DNA from: Zychaea mexicana
Taxonomy: Eukaryota; Mucoromycota; Mucoromycetes; Mucorales; Lichtheimiaceae
Assembly: GCF_025766255.1 (NCBI RefSeq)
Contig: NW_026516685.1
Coordinates: 62,001 to 126,000, forward strand
DNA: 64,000 bases
Reading direction: 5' to 3'
The position numbers were made by a program, and so were the translations under genes. Below are positions 1-11,532 of this stretch, one piece after another; the stretch's first letter is position 1, and each line of letters starts with the position of its first letter. Under the pieces are notes generated by a model. It was not told the DNA's origin and did not search any database. It saw only the letters and a program-made list of their open reading frames with translations.

Positions 1-79
1 TTTCTTTTGTTTCCCAATTTCTTTCGCTTCACTTTGATTTGCTTACACAACATTGATACTACTACGAGTAGACAGCGAA

Positions 80-2636
80 ATGGAAGAAAGCAATCGTATT
101 GTAGAGAAAACCGTACATACAGGACAACAACAACAACAACAACAAATGTCATCGTCATTACCAGCAACAACTCCGGTCGTCAATCCTTCAAACCCAAATC
201 TACAAAAGAAACAGCAGCACATAGAAGACTCGCCGATTGCTAACTCTTTACCCACGGATCACATTACTGATGTCGATGAATATAAACCGCCAACAGCTGA
301 AGAAATCCGGCGATTGACATGGAAACGTGACTTACGAATAATTCCACTGGTGTTTTTATTCTTCCTGTTTTCATTTCTTGACCGGGTTAACATCGGTATT
401 GCTCTGTATCTGATTATACATTTACTATACTGCTCTTCCACTGTTTTGCTAACTATGTCAAATTGATTATTTCCCGCATTGTTCTATATTATCGTTCGTT
501 TTCTGTTTTCTATTTAAGGAAATGCAAAGCTCGCTGGTCTTATGGACGATATCAAAATTACAGAAGATCAATACAATGGTGCACTATCGATATTCTTTGC
601 TGGATATGTATGTAAGAGATGCAGGGGGTAGTGGAAAGGACTGCTAATGTTCATGTTGTGTTACGTCCGACACTACTTGTCTGCTTCGTATCATATACGT
701 ACAAGAACGAGTTGACTTTCTTCGCATAGAACAATGCAAATTAAGTCGTTTCGACTGTTATCATAATAACAGATTGCTTTTGAAATACCTGCGAACATGA
801 TGCTCAACAAACTTGGACCGAGAGTTTGGATGGCAATTCTATTAGTGGTGTGGGGCACGATTTTGGCTTCAATGGCCAGCATCACAACCGGCACCCAACT
901 GATCGTTGCCCGATTTTTTCTCGGTGTTGCTGAGGCAAGTAAACTAACACGGCTCTCATTAAAGCGCTACTGTTAATCCACTGTTATGCGCGGTAAATTG
1001 TTTCATATTAATCTACTTATGCTTCTTTTATAGGCTGGACTACTTCCAGCGATTTACTATTATTTATCTGTCTGGTATACAAGAAAAGAACAGGCACAAA
1101 AGGTTTCTTTGTTTTTGACCTCCCTATCTCTTTCTGGAGTACGTATTCGATATCGATCCGTTAATGGGGTCTATTACAGTAGTATATTTGTATACAAGAC
1201 TCACAGATTTACGATACTCTGAAATGAACAATTCTTGAAGTTTAGGCCGTAGGTGGACTTTTGGTAAATGCCATATCGTAAATAATAAGTTTAACAAATG
1301 TCGGTAATTATTTTGACAAGTCAAATATAATATTGGTGTCGTCATTACTGTAGGCATATGGTATTGTAAGAATGGATGGCATACATGGAATGGGTGGCTG
1401 GCAGTGGATTTTTATTATTGAAGCTATCCCCACGCTTGTCTTGTCTATCGTTTGCTTCATTGCCCTGCCCGATTATCCAGAAAAAACAGGGTCTACATGT
1501 AAGTCTTCCACTAACTGACCATGGTTTTCTCGAACATGGGTAGAGATTTGAGAAATGGATATACTATGTTCTTCTCTTTAATTACTCATGTTCCTGTATA
1601 TAAATACACTCTAAATGTACTACCATTATTACTTTTAGTTCTAACGGAACATGAACGCAAAGTGCTGCTTGATATGCTGAGGGCAGATGCCGGACCTGCC
1701 CCAGAAAACGACCCCGAATTTTCGTGGAAGCAGTTTTTCTCTGTTTTCAAGGATTGGGTGGTGTATATGTATTGTATAACTGTTATCGGGGTAATCGTCT
1801 GCATATACAGTATTGGCATGTTTTTACCTTCTATTGTCCGTGGAATGGGATTTACGTCTCTCAATGCTCAGGCAATGACAGTCCCTCCGTACATCTTGGG
1901 TATGTACAGTAGTATGTAGATCCAAATTGATGATGATGATGAGAATTCATATTTACAAGCTTGTAATATCGCACCCTCTTTTGCGGACCACAACAGATAT
2001 ACTAAATGTGCATACCTTTTTTTTTGAAAAAAAAAAACAGCATCCATTACCATCCTTATCAATGGCCACAGCGCCGCTAGATGTGGAGAACGAGGCTTGC
2101 ATGTAGTGGCAAGCGTACTACTCTCTGTCGTTGGATACATCATGCTTATAGCATTGCAAGGTGACAGCTTAGCCGGTCGCTATGTTGCCACAATGCTTAT
2201 AACAACTGGCGCCTTTTCATGCTATGGCAGCATGGGATCATGGTTTACCAGTAATTTTGCTGGACGCACCAAACGATCTATTGCTATCGCGACCATCAAT
2301 TGTGCTGGTAACCTTGGAGGCGTTATTGCAGGCCAGCTGTATCGAGATAACGATGCTCCTTATTATATTCACGGTCATGGAGCAGCTTTAGGGTTCGCGT
2401 GTGCTACCATTCTCTTTTCGCTCATTCTTAAACTGCTACTTCGAAGAATCAACAAAAAGCGTGACGGGCTCACAGGTGAAGAGCGTGCTACTATTATAGC
2501 TGAAGAAAAAGCTGACAATCTCCTTGAGAAGGTATTTCAATGGCAAAAAGCACTTTTAGTTTAGCCTTAGCATACGAAAATACTTACTAACGTTCAATTC
2601 TGTTTTCAGCATCCAGATTTCAGATATATTTTGTAA
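80..2636 (+). CDS. MFS transporter, allantoate permease-like (anion:cation symporter family)
   Basis: Predicted 12-helix plasma-membrane permease of the DAL5-like anion:cation symporter family, whose members take up small organic anions, vitamins or ureides by H+ symport; the substrate cannot be read here. Exons: 80-395, 519-607, 773-934, 1034-1138, 1246-1263, 1354-1498, 1639-1899, 2041-2531, 2610-2636. They join in phase to 537 aa. Seen: a polar N-terminus with a seven-residue Q run, the family signature DRVNIGNAKLAGL at the exon 1/2 join, PPYILA and the C-terminal HPDFRYIL. The 18-nt exon 5 supplies the VGGLL of a transmembrane helix. The third intron (935-1034 boundary) has a GC donor (GAG|GCAAGT). 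I used the ATG at 80; an in-frame ATG at 53 would add nine residues. A polyadenylation-like AATAAA lies near 2767. Family is clear, substrate is not. Confidence 0.88.
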
Positions 2637-4973
2637 ATAGCACATTACTATCATTAATGACCGTAAAAAGTCAATTTGTATACAATTTTATTTACGATCC
2701 CTGGATAACTTGTATTAAATCCTTGGACCAGCGAACATAAAGTGTGAGCATGGAAAAGTGTATTGCAATAAAGTTTAGATCGTCGTTGCAGTGATATTCA
2801 AAGGCCGTAGTATATTATCGCTGTAAAAACACCGCAGTAAAGCTGTGGAACGAGGAGGACAAGTTGTGCAAGGTTGTGTTAAAAGAAAAGGCAAAGAGGC
2901 AGGAGCGACGTATACATACGCTGGTTGCGAATAAAAAACCGACAAAAATTGCTGGAAGCACGGACGTAACATAGTGTTGCTCTTCGGCTTTCTGCAACCA
3001 GCGGATGCCCCCCTAAACTGGGAATTTCCCGAAAATAACATTAATTTTGTATGCCAACTTATTGTCTACATTAATGATATTGCAGCCTTTCTATGATTTG
3101 GTCATACATACATACAACTGTACAACTGCAATTAAAACATTTTCTTATGACTACTACTTAGGACTACTTATGGGGTCGCTCTTATGATGAGTTGTTATTT
3201 ATATATGCTCTAAGTATACCAGTAAAAAGAGACGGCAGATGCTTTTCTTTATACACTTCATCTGTAACTGGAGTTAACTCGAGCTAAACTACTCGGTTTA
3301 AATGCGTGTATTTGACCGGTAGGAATCAGTATTCAGGTCTCATCTTGGGACAATACTCAAGATTCGATCATTTTTTAGCCATTCTTTCCCAACTACACGA
3401 ATACTATGTACCAATATCATAGGGATTTCCGGACCTCATTCTCTTATTTGTGAGTATGATGTTAATTCCACAATATCTTAAACAGCGCTTATCGAATCAA
3501 ATAAAAATATGCTGCTCATTTAACTATTGCCAAGCCTCGTCATATTGTAAAAAAACAATCAACGAAGAAAGTATATGCTCATCACACCTCTCTTGTAGTT
3601 TGTTCCTGCTAGCTAAGTATTGTTAAGCTAATGTTGCTCTTAGTAATATACTGACTGAGTTTCTACAACCTTGCATCGGGTGATAAACCATAAAGATAGT
3701 TACTTTGCTTTTCGTGCTTATGAATCGATTAGGGACGGGTTTTTCTTGTTCATAAGATGTATACCGCGGCAAATGGATCAAGATTTGGCCGGCACTGATC
3801 AAGACTCTCCTAGAAATGGACTGGTTGGGCCATCCAACCGAGAATTAGGATGCCAACAATGACCTGGCGCTATAGGAGTATCTTAGATTAGATATTTATA
3901 ATAATCTTCGCCTGTATCCCTTCCCTCCAGAACTTTTTCCTCCCAAGTTGAGGAGGAGGTCGTCTTGGCAACATCACATTATCTGTTATTACGTTTTTTT
4001 TATCATAGTTATCGTACCGAAAGGAAGCGACTATAGACCCAAATGGCGCATGTCGCCTAGTCTATTATTATAATAAAGCCAAAATTTTGATTGAGAAAAG
4101 TCCGTTTCTGTCTTTTTTTGTGTATAAATAACAAGAAACAGCTTGCTGTTAACTATGACACCTTGTTGTATGGCGAGAATATAAACTTGAGAAGAAAACA
4201 GAAGATGCGGAACACCAGCCCATGCCCGTCGTGCTATTCTCAGAATCACTATTACCATCTTCACAAACAGGTTCCGAGCTTGCATATATCGTGAAACGTT
4301 ATTTTGTATCATTTCTCTGTTGACTTGTATCTGCGTACCGCTACATCATGCACTTTAAAAGAAAGGACTTACAGAGTACGTGTGGAGTAACGACGGGATA
4401 TGAATAAGACGCGTCACTGCAGTTTTCAGTGTAACATCTCAGCAACCATCATTTGACATCTGCGTTTTCCCTATAAAGCAGGCGCTAAATGTGGCAGCAG
4501 CAACATCAGAGAACGTGTGCTGATTGAAGCGAGAAAAGGCTATTTTTGCTCTTCCGTGATATGACGGCGTAAACCAGTGAGAAGCTTGGAAGTGTCAGTA
4601 CACACAATAATGTGATTAACCATACCATGGATATATTACGCTTTTGTTCATGCCAGGTGACAGTTACTGTTTTTGCATTCTTCGCTCTGTAACTGTCTGT
4701 TATGTACGCTGCTGCTGTGCTTGCGTAGTATGTGCGTACCTCAATATATAACGCGGCTGCAGATTGCCCGAATTGTACACATACACATTACTCTGCAGCA
4801 GCAGCAGCGGTAGCGGTAGCAATCCGTTTTGGGCTGAGCAACAAAAAAATAGGTTTTTGGCGACCCGCCAGCAAGTGCTTGCTTGCTATAAAGCATGATC
4901 GGCATGAACAGCTTTGTATTCCTCCCTCTTTTTCCTTTTCCTTGTCTCTATTAAAAACAAAAACAAGCCAAAC
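2637..4973. other. intergenic stretch, no gene recognised
   Basis: About 2.3 kb between the MFS transporter and the bHLH gene, with only short unconvincing frames (for example 2775-3041 on - and 3671-3862 on +) lacking family features. The last few hundred bases must include the promoter and 5' leader of the bHLH gene. I see no RNA gene, repeat array or transposon end. Confidence 0.5.
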
Positions 4974-6150
4974 ATGTCGCAGCAACAACAACAACAACAA
5001 CAAAAGTCTTTTCGACACAAGCTACAAAATCCCAGTCCATATCATCTTCAACAGCAGCAGCAGCGTCATTCTATACCTCACCCATTATCATTCTACGAAC
5101 ACCCACACGATGATCCCAGCATGGCGTCATCGCCACTTGACCCTAATAGCGACGAGTTCTCACAGTCATTCATTTCGCCAACGATGAATGCACCTTTGGA
5201 CGATTTAGATGATTTGGACTACCAAACCGGAATGAGCACTTTCCGTCAACCTTATCGGATTCCAGGAGCAGGGGAAGGAGGAAGAGGACTTATGACGCAA
5301 CAACAACAACAACAACATTCGCCCTCGAGTTTCTCTTATGCAGACGACCCATGGTTCGGCTCCCCTCCCACATATTCAGAGCTACCGATCGATATGCCGC
5401 CTCATCCTTCTTCTTCTTCTTCCTCTCATCACCACAACCACCCAGCACCTCCTGGAGCAGCAGCCATGTCAGCACCCGCCAACATTGACTACAACTTTGG
5501 CAGCTCTCCGCATTACCGTGACCCTTCAGCAGCAGCAGCGGCGGCGGCAGCAGCAGCAGCAGCACCAGCACATCCACAACACCAGCATTTACAGCATTCG
5601 CCGGACCAGCAGGGTGCTACGGCCAAGAGTTTTGAAGAAGATTACACCATGCAAATGAAGTATATACCATTTTTGGGGCTTTGGGGGGACATTGTCTAGC
5701 TTCTGATACAAGCGTTGTACACATACTCATACTCTTTTCTCTGAATACACATGAAAAGCCTACAAATGATTATGGATAAACGACGACGTCGACGAGAGTC
5801 GCATAACGCAGGTATGATCTTTATGATAATTACAGAAACCTTGTTAGGACCTGTTTCAATCTGTATTGTTTTTTTTTTCTCACGAAATGTTAAAATGCGT
5901 ATCGTTTTCCTTTTTTACAGTGGAGCGCCGACGACGAGATAACATTAATGACCGCATACAAGAACTTGGAACACTGCTTCCCGATTCGATGATCGAGAAC
6001 AACAACGGTTCATACAAGCCGAATAAAGGGATCATCTTACGCCGAAGCGTAGACCATATCCGTTTCTTGCAACAAGAAGTGAATACCTACCAACAACGGA
6101 TTCAGCAGCTTGAAAGCGTATTGCAATCGTACCAACAGCAACAACGCTAA
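4974..6150 (+). CDS. bHLH transcription factor, MiT/TFE or USF-like
   Basis: Sequence-specific nuclear transcription factor expected to bind E-box DNA as a dimer. Exons 4974-5659, 5759-5811 and 5921-6150 give 322 aa. The first about 228 residues are low complexity (runs of Q, S, H and A, with an acidic DDLDDLDY stretch) and probably form an activation region. The basic region (about residues 236-253, [15 protein letters not shown]) keeps the His-Glu-Arg contacts typical of E-box binders. Helix 1 [13 protein letters not shown], the loop, and helix 2 with [17 protein letters not shown] resemble the MiT/TFE and USF families. A short leucine-zipper-like coiled coil follows and the protein ends in Q/R. 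The second intron falls inside the basic region between A and V of HNAVER. The start at 4974 follows a pyrimidine-rich leader. The upstream ATG at 4914 would prefix a hydrophobic stretch foreign to the family. Confidence 0.9.
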
Positions 6151-9100
6151 GTAATTCTATCATACCCCCTAATAGTAGCAGTGTCAGTATATCATTATAA
6201 ACCCTAGTTTATTGTTCGTCCCTCTTGTTCCTTGGGTTGTTGCTGTATGGTACGCAAGCAGCAGCAGCCAACATTACCACCACCACCACCGCCATGGTAT
6301 ACCGCGTTATAGTATCATTTCTATATAAGGATCTGTTATTGTTTTCTTTTTCTCTATATGTACAAATATGTCTAAACCCTCCTTTCCCCGCTCTAGATAA
6401 ACACGCCTTTATAAATATATCACCTATTAACTATTATTATATCATCATACAAACCAGGAAGAAGAAGAGTGATGGAGAAGATTAGGTGTGGGGGTTTCCA
6501 GTGGTGTCACACATATTTAGAACTGTTGCCATCACATCTATGGTTGCACTAAAAAAACGTAGATCAGGTACCACATTCCCCCTGTGTGTGTGTGTTTTTT
6601 TTTATTTCTCATTCTTATGTCACATCATCATTGTCCCCATTGTGTATTAGATGCATGTTGAGCCGGGTTCTGGAGGCATGTTCCCGCGGTTTTTAGGCCG
6701 GAACCGGTGGCTGTCTTTGAAAAAATCAACACCATCATGTACATACAATGCATTTATCTGTGTGTACAACCTGTCATGCACTCCGCTCAACTTGAGGATT
6801 TTCGACAATAAGAACTTTGTAATAGGGTATGGCTCTCTTGAAACGCTGTTGGTCAGGAACAATAGCATTGCAGAATACTGTTACTATCCTCCCAAAAAGC
6901 GATTTAGTGTTCCTCTTTACCGTTGACATAGCCACTTTATGCCATTCTATCTATCACACCACATCATGACTGTTTACTATACATACTTGTACATGGTGCC
7001 ACCATCAACATCAAGTGCTCCGATAACCGGTTGTTTTTTTCCTTAAATAAGGCAGTGATACTTTTTGCATGTGCACAAGTACTATTACTACGTGAAACCG
7101 TACGTACAGCCAACTAAAGTATATGCATTGTTGCGAACAACAACAACGACTTGAATTGCCGCTGAAACGTATCATTTAACTTATTAGCATTTCTGCACTT
7201 TACATTATACAGTATGACAGCAAAAATACCGATAGATTCTATCCGTAAATCCAAAAGCCAATTTTGAACTCAAAGTAGACTCAACCTTTACTTGTGTCGT
7301 CGTTTACTTGATGTTCCGAATCTCATTAACGGCAAAACAGAGCGGGCGACAAAAACAAGGTCATAATGTGTACATGTACCTATTGCTGCCGCTGCCCATT
7401 CACCAGCTAACACTACTGTAAATGTAACAGCAGTAACATGTACTGATGCAAAAACCCGATTCCTGCTGCATATATTGTCTGCATAGTTCATTTCCCCCCT
7501 ACACACGCCGTTCTCGTGACAATTATTCCAAAACATCCTTAGCCTCCAATCTACCAACCAAAAGTTTTCCCGCCCTTTTTTTCCTTTCTAAAGTGCCATA
7601 TCAACTTATGTACCACTGACGATGAAGAGGATAAAGTACGTGTCAAAAAAGATGGACGATCGCGACGAGAGAAGTCTGTTGTTTTCATTTGATGAACAAT
7701 CATTTCGGGAATATAACATATACATGTCAGAGTCGTCCTTTCGTACCTTCTTTCATGTCGTTATGCAACAACGCTGATGTGTCATGTGTGTGCGTGAAAG
7801 GAAAAAGGCGACTCTGACAAAAGTCAAGTACATATTCGTACACGAATTACGTCATATACGGGTGTTTGCACCACCACCAGCGCCGTACAACTATACATAC
7901 AGTACACATGAAGGAAAACTGAAGATCAGCAATCGGCATGTTTGTTATTGTTTTCTGAAACACACACTGGTGTTTGTATCGATCGTTGCATTGTTTTTGT
8001 ACACACATGTTTCGTTGAGCTACATATTGCATGTTATGGGATGCGACTACATACATACACTGCTAGACATTGAGAAATTCCGGCAGTTGTCAATAGAGAA
8101 ACCAGTATATAACTACGCGTTGCCAACCATACGTGGATGTATGGTGGGTTTTTTTGCGATAACCACTCGAAGTATATTTCTTTTGGTATATAAGCTCGAT
8201 CGTCCTACAGGGTTAGTAAAGCACATTTCTGAGGCTTCCGCAGCTGTCAGTCAGAGGAAAGGGGTAGTACGTAGTTACTCGGTAGCACAGTCCTCAAGTA
8301 TACAGATATACATATGCAGCAGTAGCAACGAGTATGATAAGCAGCTCGTGTCACTTCATAGCAACATGCCAATCACAAAGAGGTCAATAGGTGGGCGCGA
8401 TTAGGAGTGAGGATGTCGGGCTAAATTAAAACAACAGGATGGGTACCAGCGCTGTGCGTGCACTGTGGAAGAACTACCATTTAAACGACGACAACATGCT
8501 ATTTCTGCAGCATGTTCGTCATGTCAAGAGCAAAGAAGGTGTTCTGTTGCTAAGAAATGACGATCATTGACTTAGCAACAGCGTCCAGAACCAATCGCTG
8601 CTGGCCTACTATTTGTTTCCAAAAAGATATGTATCCTGGTCCATCTATCATCATTCATCCATATCATCGAAACGATTATGTTACTGCACAACCGTTGTGT
8701 GTGGTTTCCTTGCCCTTTTTCTAATGTACCAAGCACAGTTTCCAACGAACGCGGCATACAAATTACTCGTGAAGAATGTAGTTCAGGAAGACTTGCTGCA
8801 ACGATCTACTGTATGTTCGACTCTCGCACCTTCCTTTATAACTTTTTTCCCGTCGACTTTTAATTCGTAGTTTTCATTTGACCGATGTCGAAATTACCGA
8901 CTTCTTTCATGACATCGTAAGTCGCTCAACTACCAAGCCCTTCTTTTCCTCCGTTGAATACATTGCCAAGAGGGATATGGGTTTCTTCTTTTATTTTTGA
9001 TCGTCTGCACACATTGTTATCTGAAGTGATGTTGTATGTAGTAGAACGATTATGAAGCGTCAGTGAAACTGATAGCGGCCCGTGCACAATGAGAGATCAC

Positions 9101-9297
9101 TTCTTAGCGTACCACACAGAGCTACGCCTCAAATAGGCGTTTTTCCCCACATAATGCTCGCCTATTTATGGCAACAAAAAAGAAAGCATCTCCCCAAAGT
9201 AAAAGGATTCTATTTATGTACTTGTGACAATCAGGGGAATAAAGGGGAGAATCAAAAAGAAAGAACAAAAACAAGAATAATAGGGTTTTGAGGCTAA
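6151..9297. other. intergenic stretch with one weak open frame
   Basis: About 3.1 kb lying 3' of both the bHLH gene (+) and the next gene (-), so it should hold two converging 3' ends. The longest frame, 7784-8404 on + (206 codons), has no domain, mixed composition and no intron context. I do not call it a gene. No RNA gene or transposon terminus was seen. Confidence 0.45.
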
Positions 9298-11258
9298 CTA
9301 ACGCCACGGGTTATCGTTGTCTTGGATATCCCAATCTACTTCTCTATGAGCATCGCCACTACTGCTGCTACCATTCATCATTCCGTTGTATTTACTACGA
9401 TTATGATAAGAGTCTTCTTTTTCTTCTTCTTCTTCTTCTTCCTCGTCGTCGTCCGTATCCACAGCAGCCTCGATGCCAGCAAATCCAATATCCCGTTGTT
9501 CGGCCGCTACACGCGTGAAGAACTGATCATCCTGCACCATCGGATCCTTGGGTGTGTTCTTTCGCTTGACGCCATTCCAGCTCTCGATCAGATCTGCAAA
9601 CGCCGTGCGTTTCGAGGGTTCAATCTCGGATACCGACACCTTGGGTCGACCATTTGCCATTCCGTTGCTATTGCCACTATTGTTGTTGTTGTTGCCGCCA
9701 CCACCAGACTTGAGGAGAGGCGAGCTAGTAGAAGCCATACGTGAGAAATCCATGGGTGTAAGTGACCATGGATTATTGCTACTAGCGGCCGCTGCAGAGG
9801 CGCTAAATCCATTCATATCATCATGATGCGTTAGTGGTGATGATGATGCTGATGCTGTGGCAGATCGTTGATGATGGTGGGTGTAGCCGGTAGGTGTGCT
9901 TGCTGAAGGCATCATGGATGGTCCATTGTCAAATCGTAAGGCGTCGTTGGTAAGTGATACGAGCAGTTCAGGATTGTCGTCATAATAGCTTGGTTTAGAA
10001 TACGTGGATGGAGGGGTATTAAATTTGATATCGGCTGCAAATGCGCGTGTGGCTTCATCTTCAATCACAACAGTGGGTACTTGAACTTGTTCTTCGTCCC
10101 TATCTTCTTCTTCTTCTTCCTCCTCCATTTCCTTTTCTTGTTGTTGCTGCTGCTGCTGTTGAATAGCACGTCTTGGTGGCGGTGGAGGGGGTGTTCCTGT
10201 TGTGCTGGTGCCAGTAGAGAGTTGTGGCGAAATTTGTCGTGGTGGCACTGGCGGAGGCACTTTGGACCGTTTCGGTGTCTCTTCGTGGCGTGGGGGAGGT
10301 GGCGGTGGAACGTCAGGGGTTAAAGGTTTCTTTTTAATGAATCGACTGAATAATGATGACTGCGGTCGCTCTGGTGATGGTGCTGCTGTTTCTGCAGGCT
10401 CGTTTCTTGGTTGCTGTTGCTGTGCTACAGGCTGCTGCTGCTGTTTTCTTCTTTCAGGTAACGGTGGTGATTTAGTTTGCTGTTGTTGCACGTAATTGCT
10501 ATTGTTGGACAAGGAAGAAGACCGGGCAGATGGGGATGCGGATGAAGTATTGCTGTTCATAGGTGATGATGATGATGATGATGCTAATAATTTTTGTTGT
10601 GGTGGTGATACAGCAGCAGCAGCAGCAGCAGCAGCAGCGTGTAATGGTGGCGGTGGCGGTGGCGAGGGTCGTGAATGATGGCGACGTGTTCGCCCGCCTC
10701 CTCCAAACAATAAATCCTCGTCGTCTTCGTCTGTTGCATGAAGCGACGGTGTCGGAGACGTCCCTAAACCTGCTCCCGTCGTCCGTTTTGATCCATACAC
10801 ACTGCTATTATTGCCTCCTCCACTCAACTTGGAAACATCAATATCGCCGAAGATACTGCCGCCGTTATTATTAGTCCGTTGTGCTTGTTGTTGACGAGGA
10901 GACGAAGAACCAGGTGTTGAATTGCCATTGCCTAATGGCGAGCTGTTTCGAGATAATGATAACAGCGGGTCAACGACCGTGGCCTTGGTTGCAGCCCCCG
11001 GAGACGAAGAAGACGAACGAGTGTTGGTTGATGCACTGCCACCAAAGAGTGGGTCATCGTCGATGGGTGCTGAAGATGCGCTTAATGGATCTGTACATTT
11101 GCGTATATTATGTATTTTAAACATTAGCGACCGAGTGGTCCCCTTGGCAAAAATGCGGCACTCCTCACTATAAGCTTTTTATTTCTATACATCTACTTGC
11201 CATCGCCAAAGAGGTGACTGTGCTTGGCGCTGGCTCGTTGTCTGGATTTATAAGACAT
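9298..11258 (-). CDS. low-complexity protein with DPL/FGG motifs, possible clathrin-adaptor accessory (aftiphilin/LAA2-like)
   Basis: Two exons, 11201-11258 and 9298-11090, joined across a GC-AG intron (GATG|GCAAGT), give 616 aa. The N-terminus begins MSYKSRQRASAKHSHLFGDDPL. Repeated short motifs (DDPLF, DPLLSL, SIFGD, DLLFGGG) sit in a disordered chain rich in S, N, Q, P and A, with proline blocks (PPPPPP) that could bind SH3 domains. The most ordered part is near the C-terminus: EIEPSKRTAFADLIESWNG, then an acidic run and the final DNDNPWR. Short aromatic/acidic DPL/F motifs plus a lone folded C-terminal segment recall trafficking accessory proteins such as yeast Laa2 and aftiphilin; that is a guess from motif style, not an established homology. 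I would otherwise call it a conserved fungal protein of unknown function. Confidence 0.7.
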
Positions 11259-11532
11259 TGTAGTGGAGCACGTTTGCAATAAAAGAAAAGAGAAGAACAA
11301 GCAAGTGTTTATGTGGGGAGGGCGTATATTCAACATTGTGAGACAGTCGGAGTTTATTTTTTAATGATGGTGATAAAATAATGATGGAGCAACGCTCATC
11401 AGCATTTGTCAATAATAAAGACAGAGGAGGAGGAGGAGGAGAAGTATCAGTAGATAATAGGTGTGGGGCGTCTATAGCAGTGGGCAGAGATGATATATGG
11501 TTGGAAAGGGAAAGCAGACCGGTTTTTATAAT

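Noticed and set aside
2775..3041. 88-codon minus frame after the MFS gene
   Set aside because: Overlaps the likely 3' UTR, lacks domain features.
4914..4973. Earlier ATG for the bHLH protein
   Set aside because: Would add a hydrophobic leader to a nuclear factor; the ATG at 4974 after a pyrimidine-rich leader is more natural.
7784..8404. 206-codon + frame in the 6.2-9.3 kb gap
   Set aside because: No domain, no homology I recognise, no splice context; could be a chance frame. Kept only as a remark in the intergenic entry.
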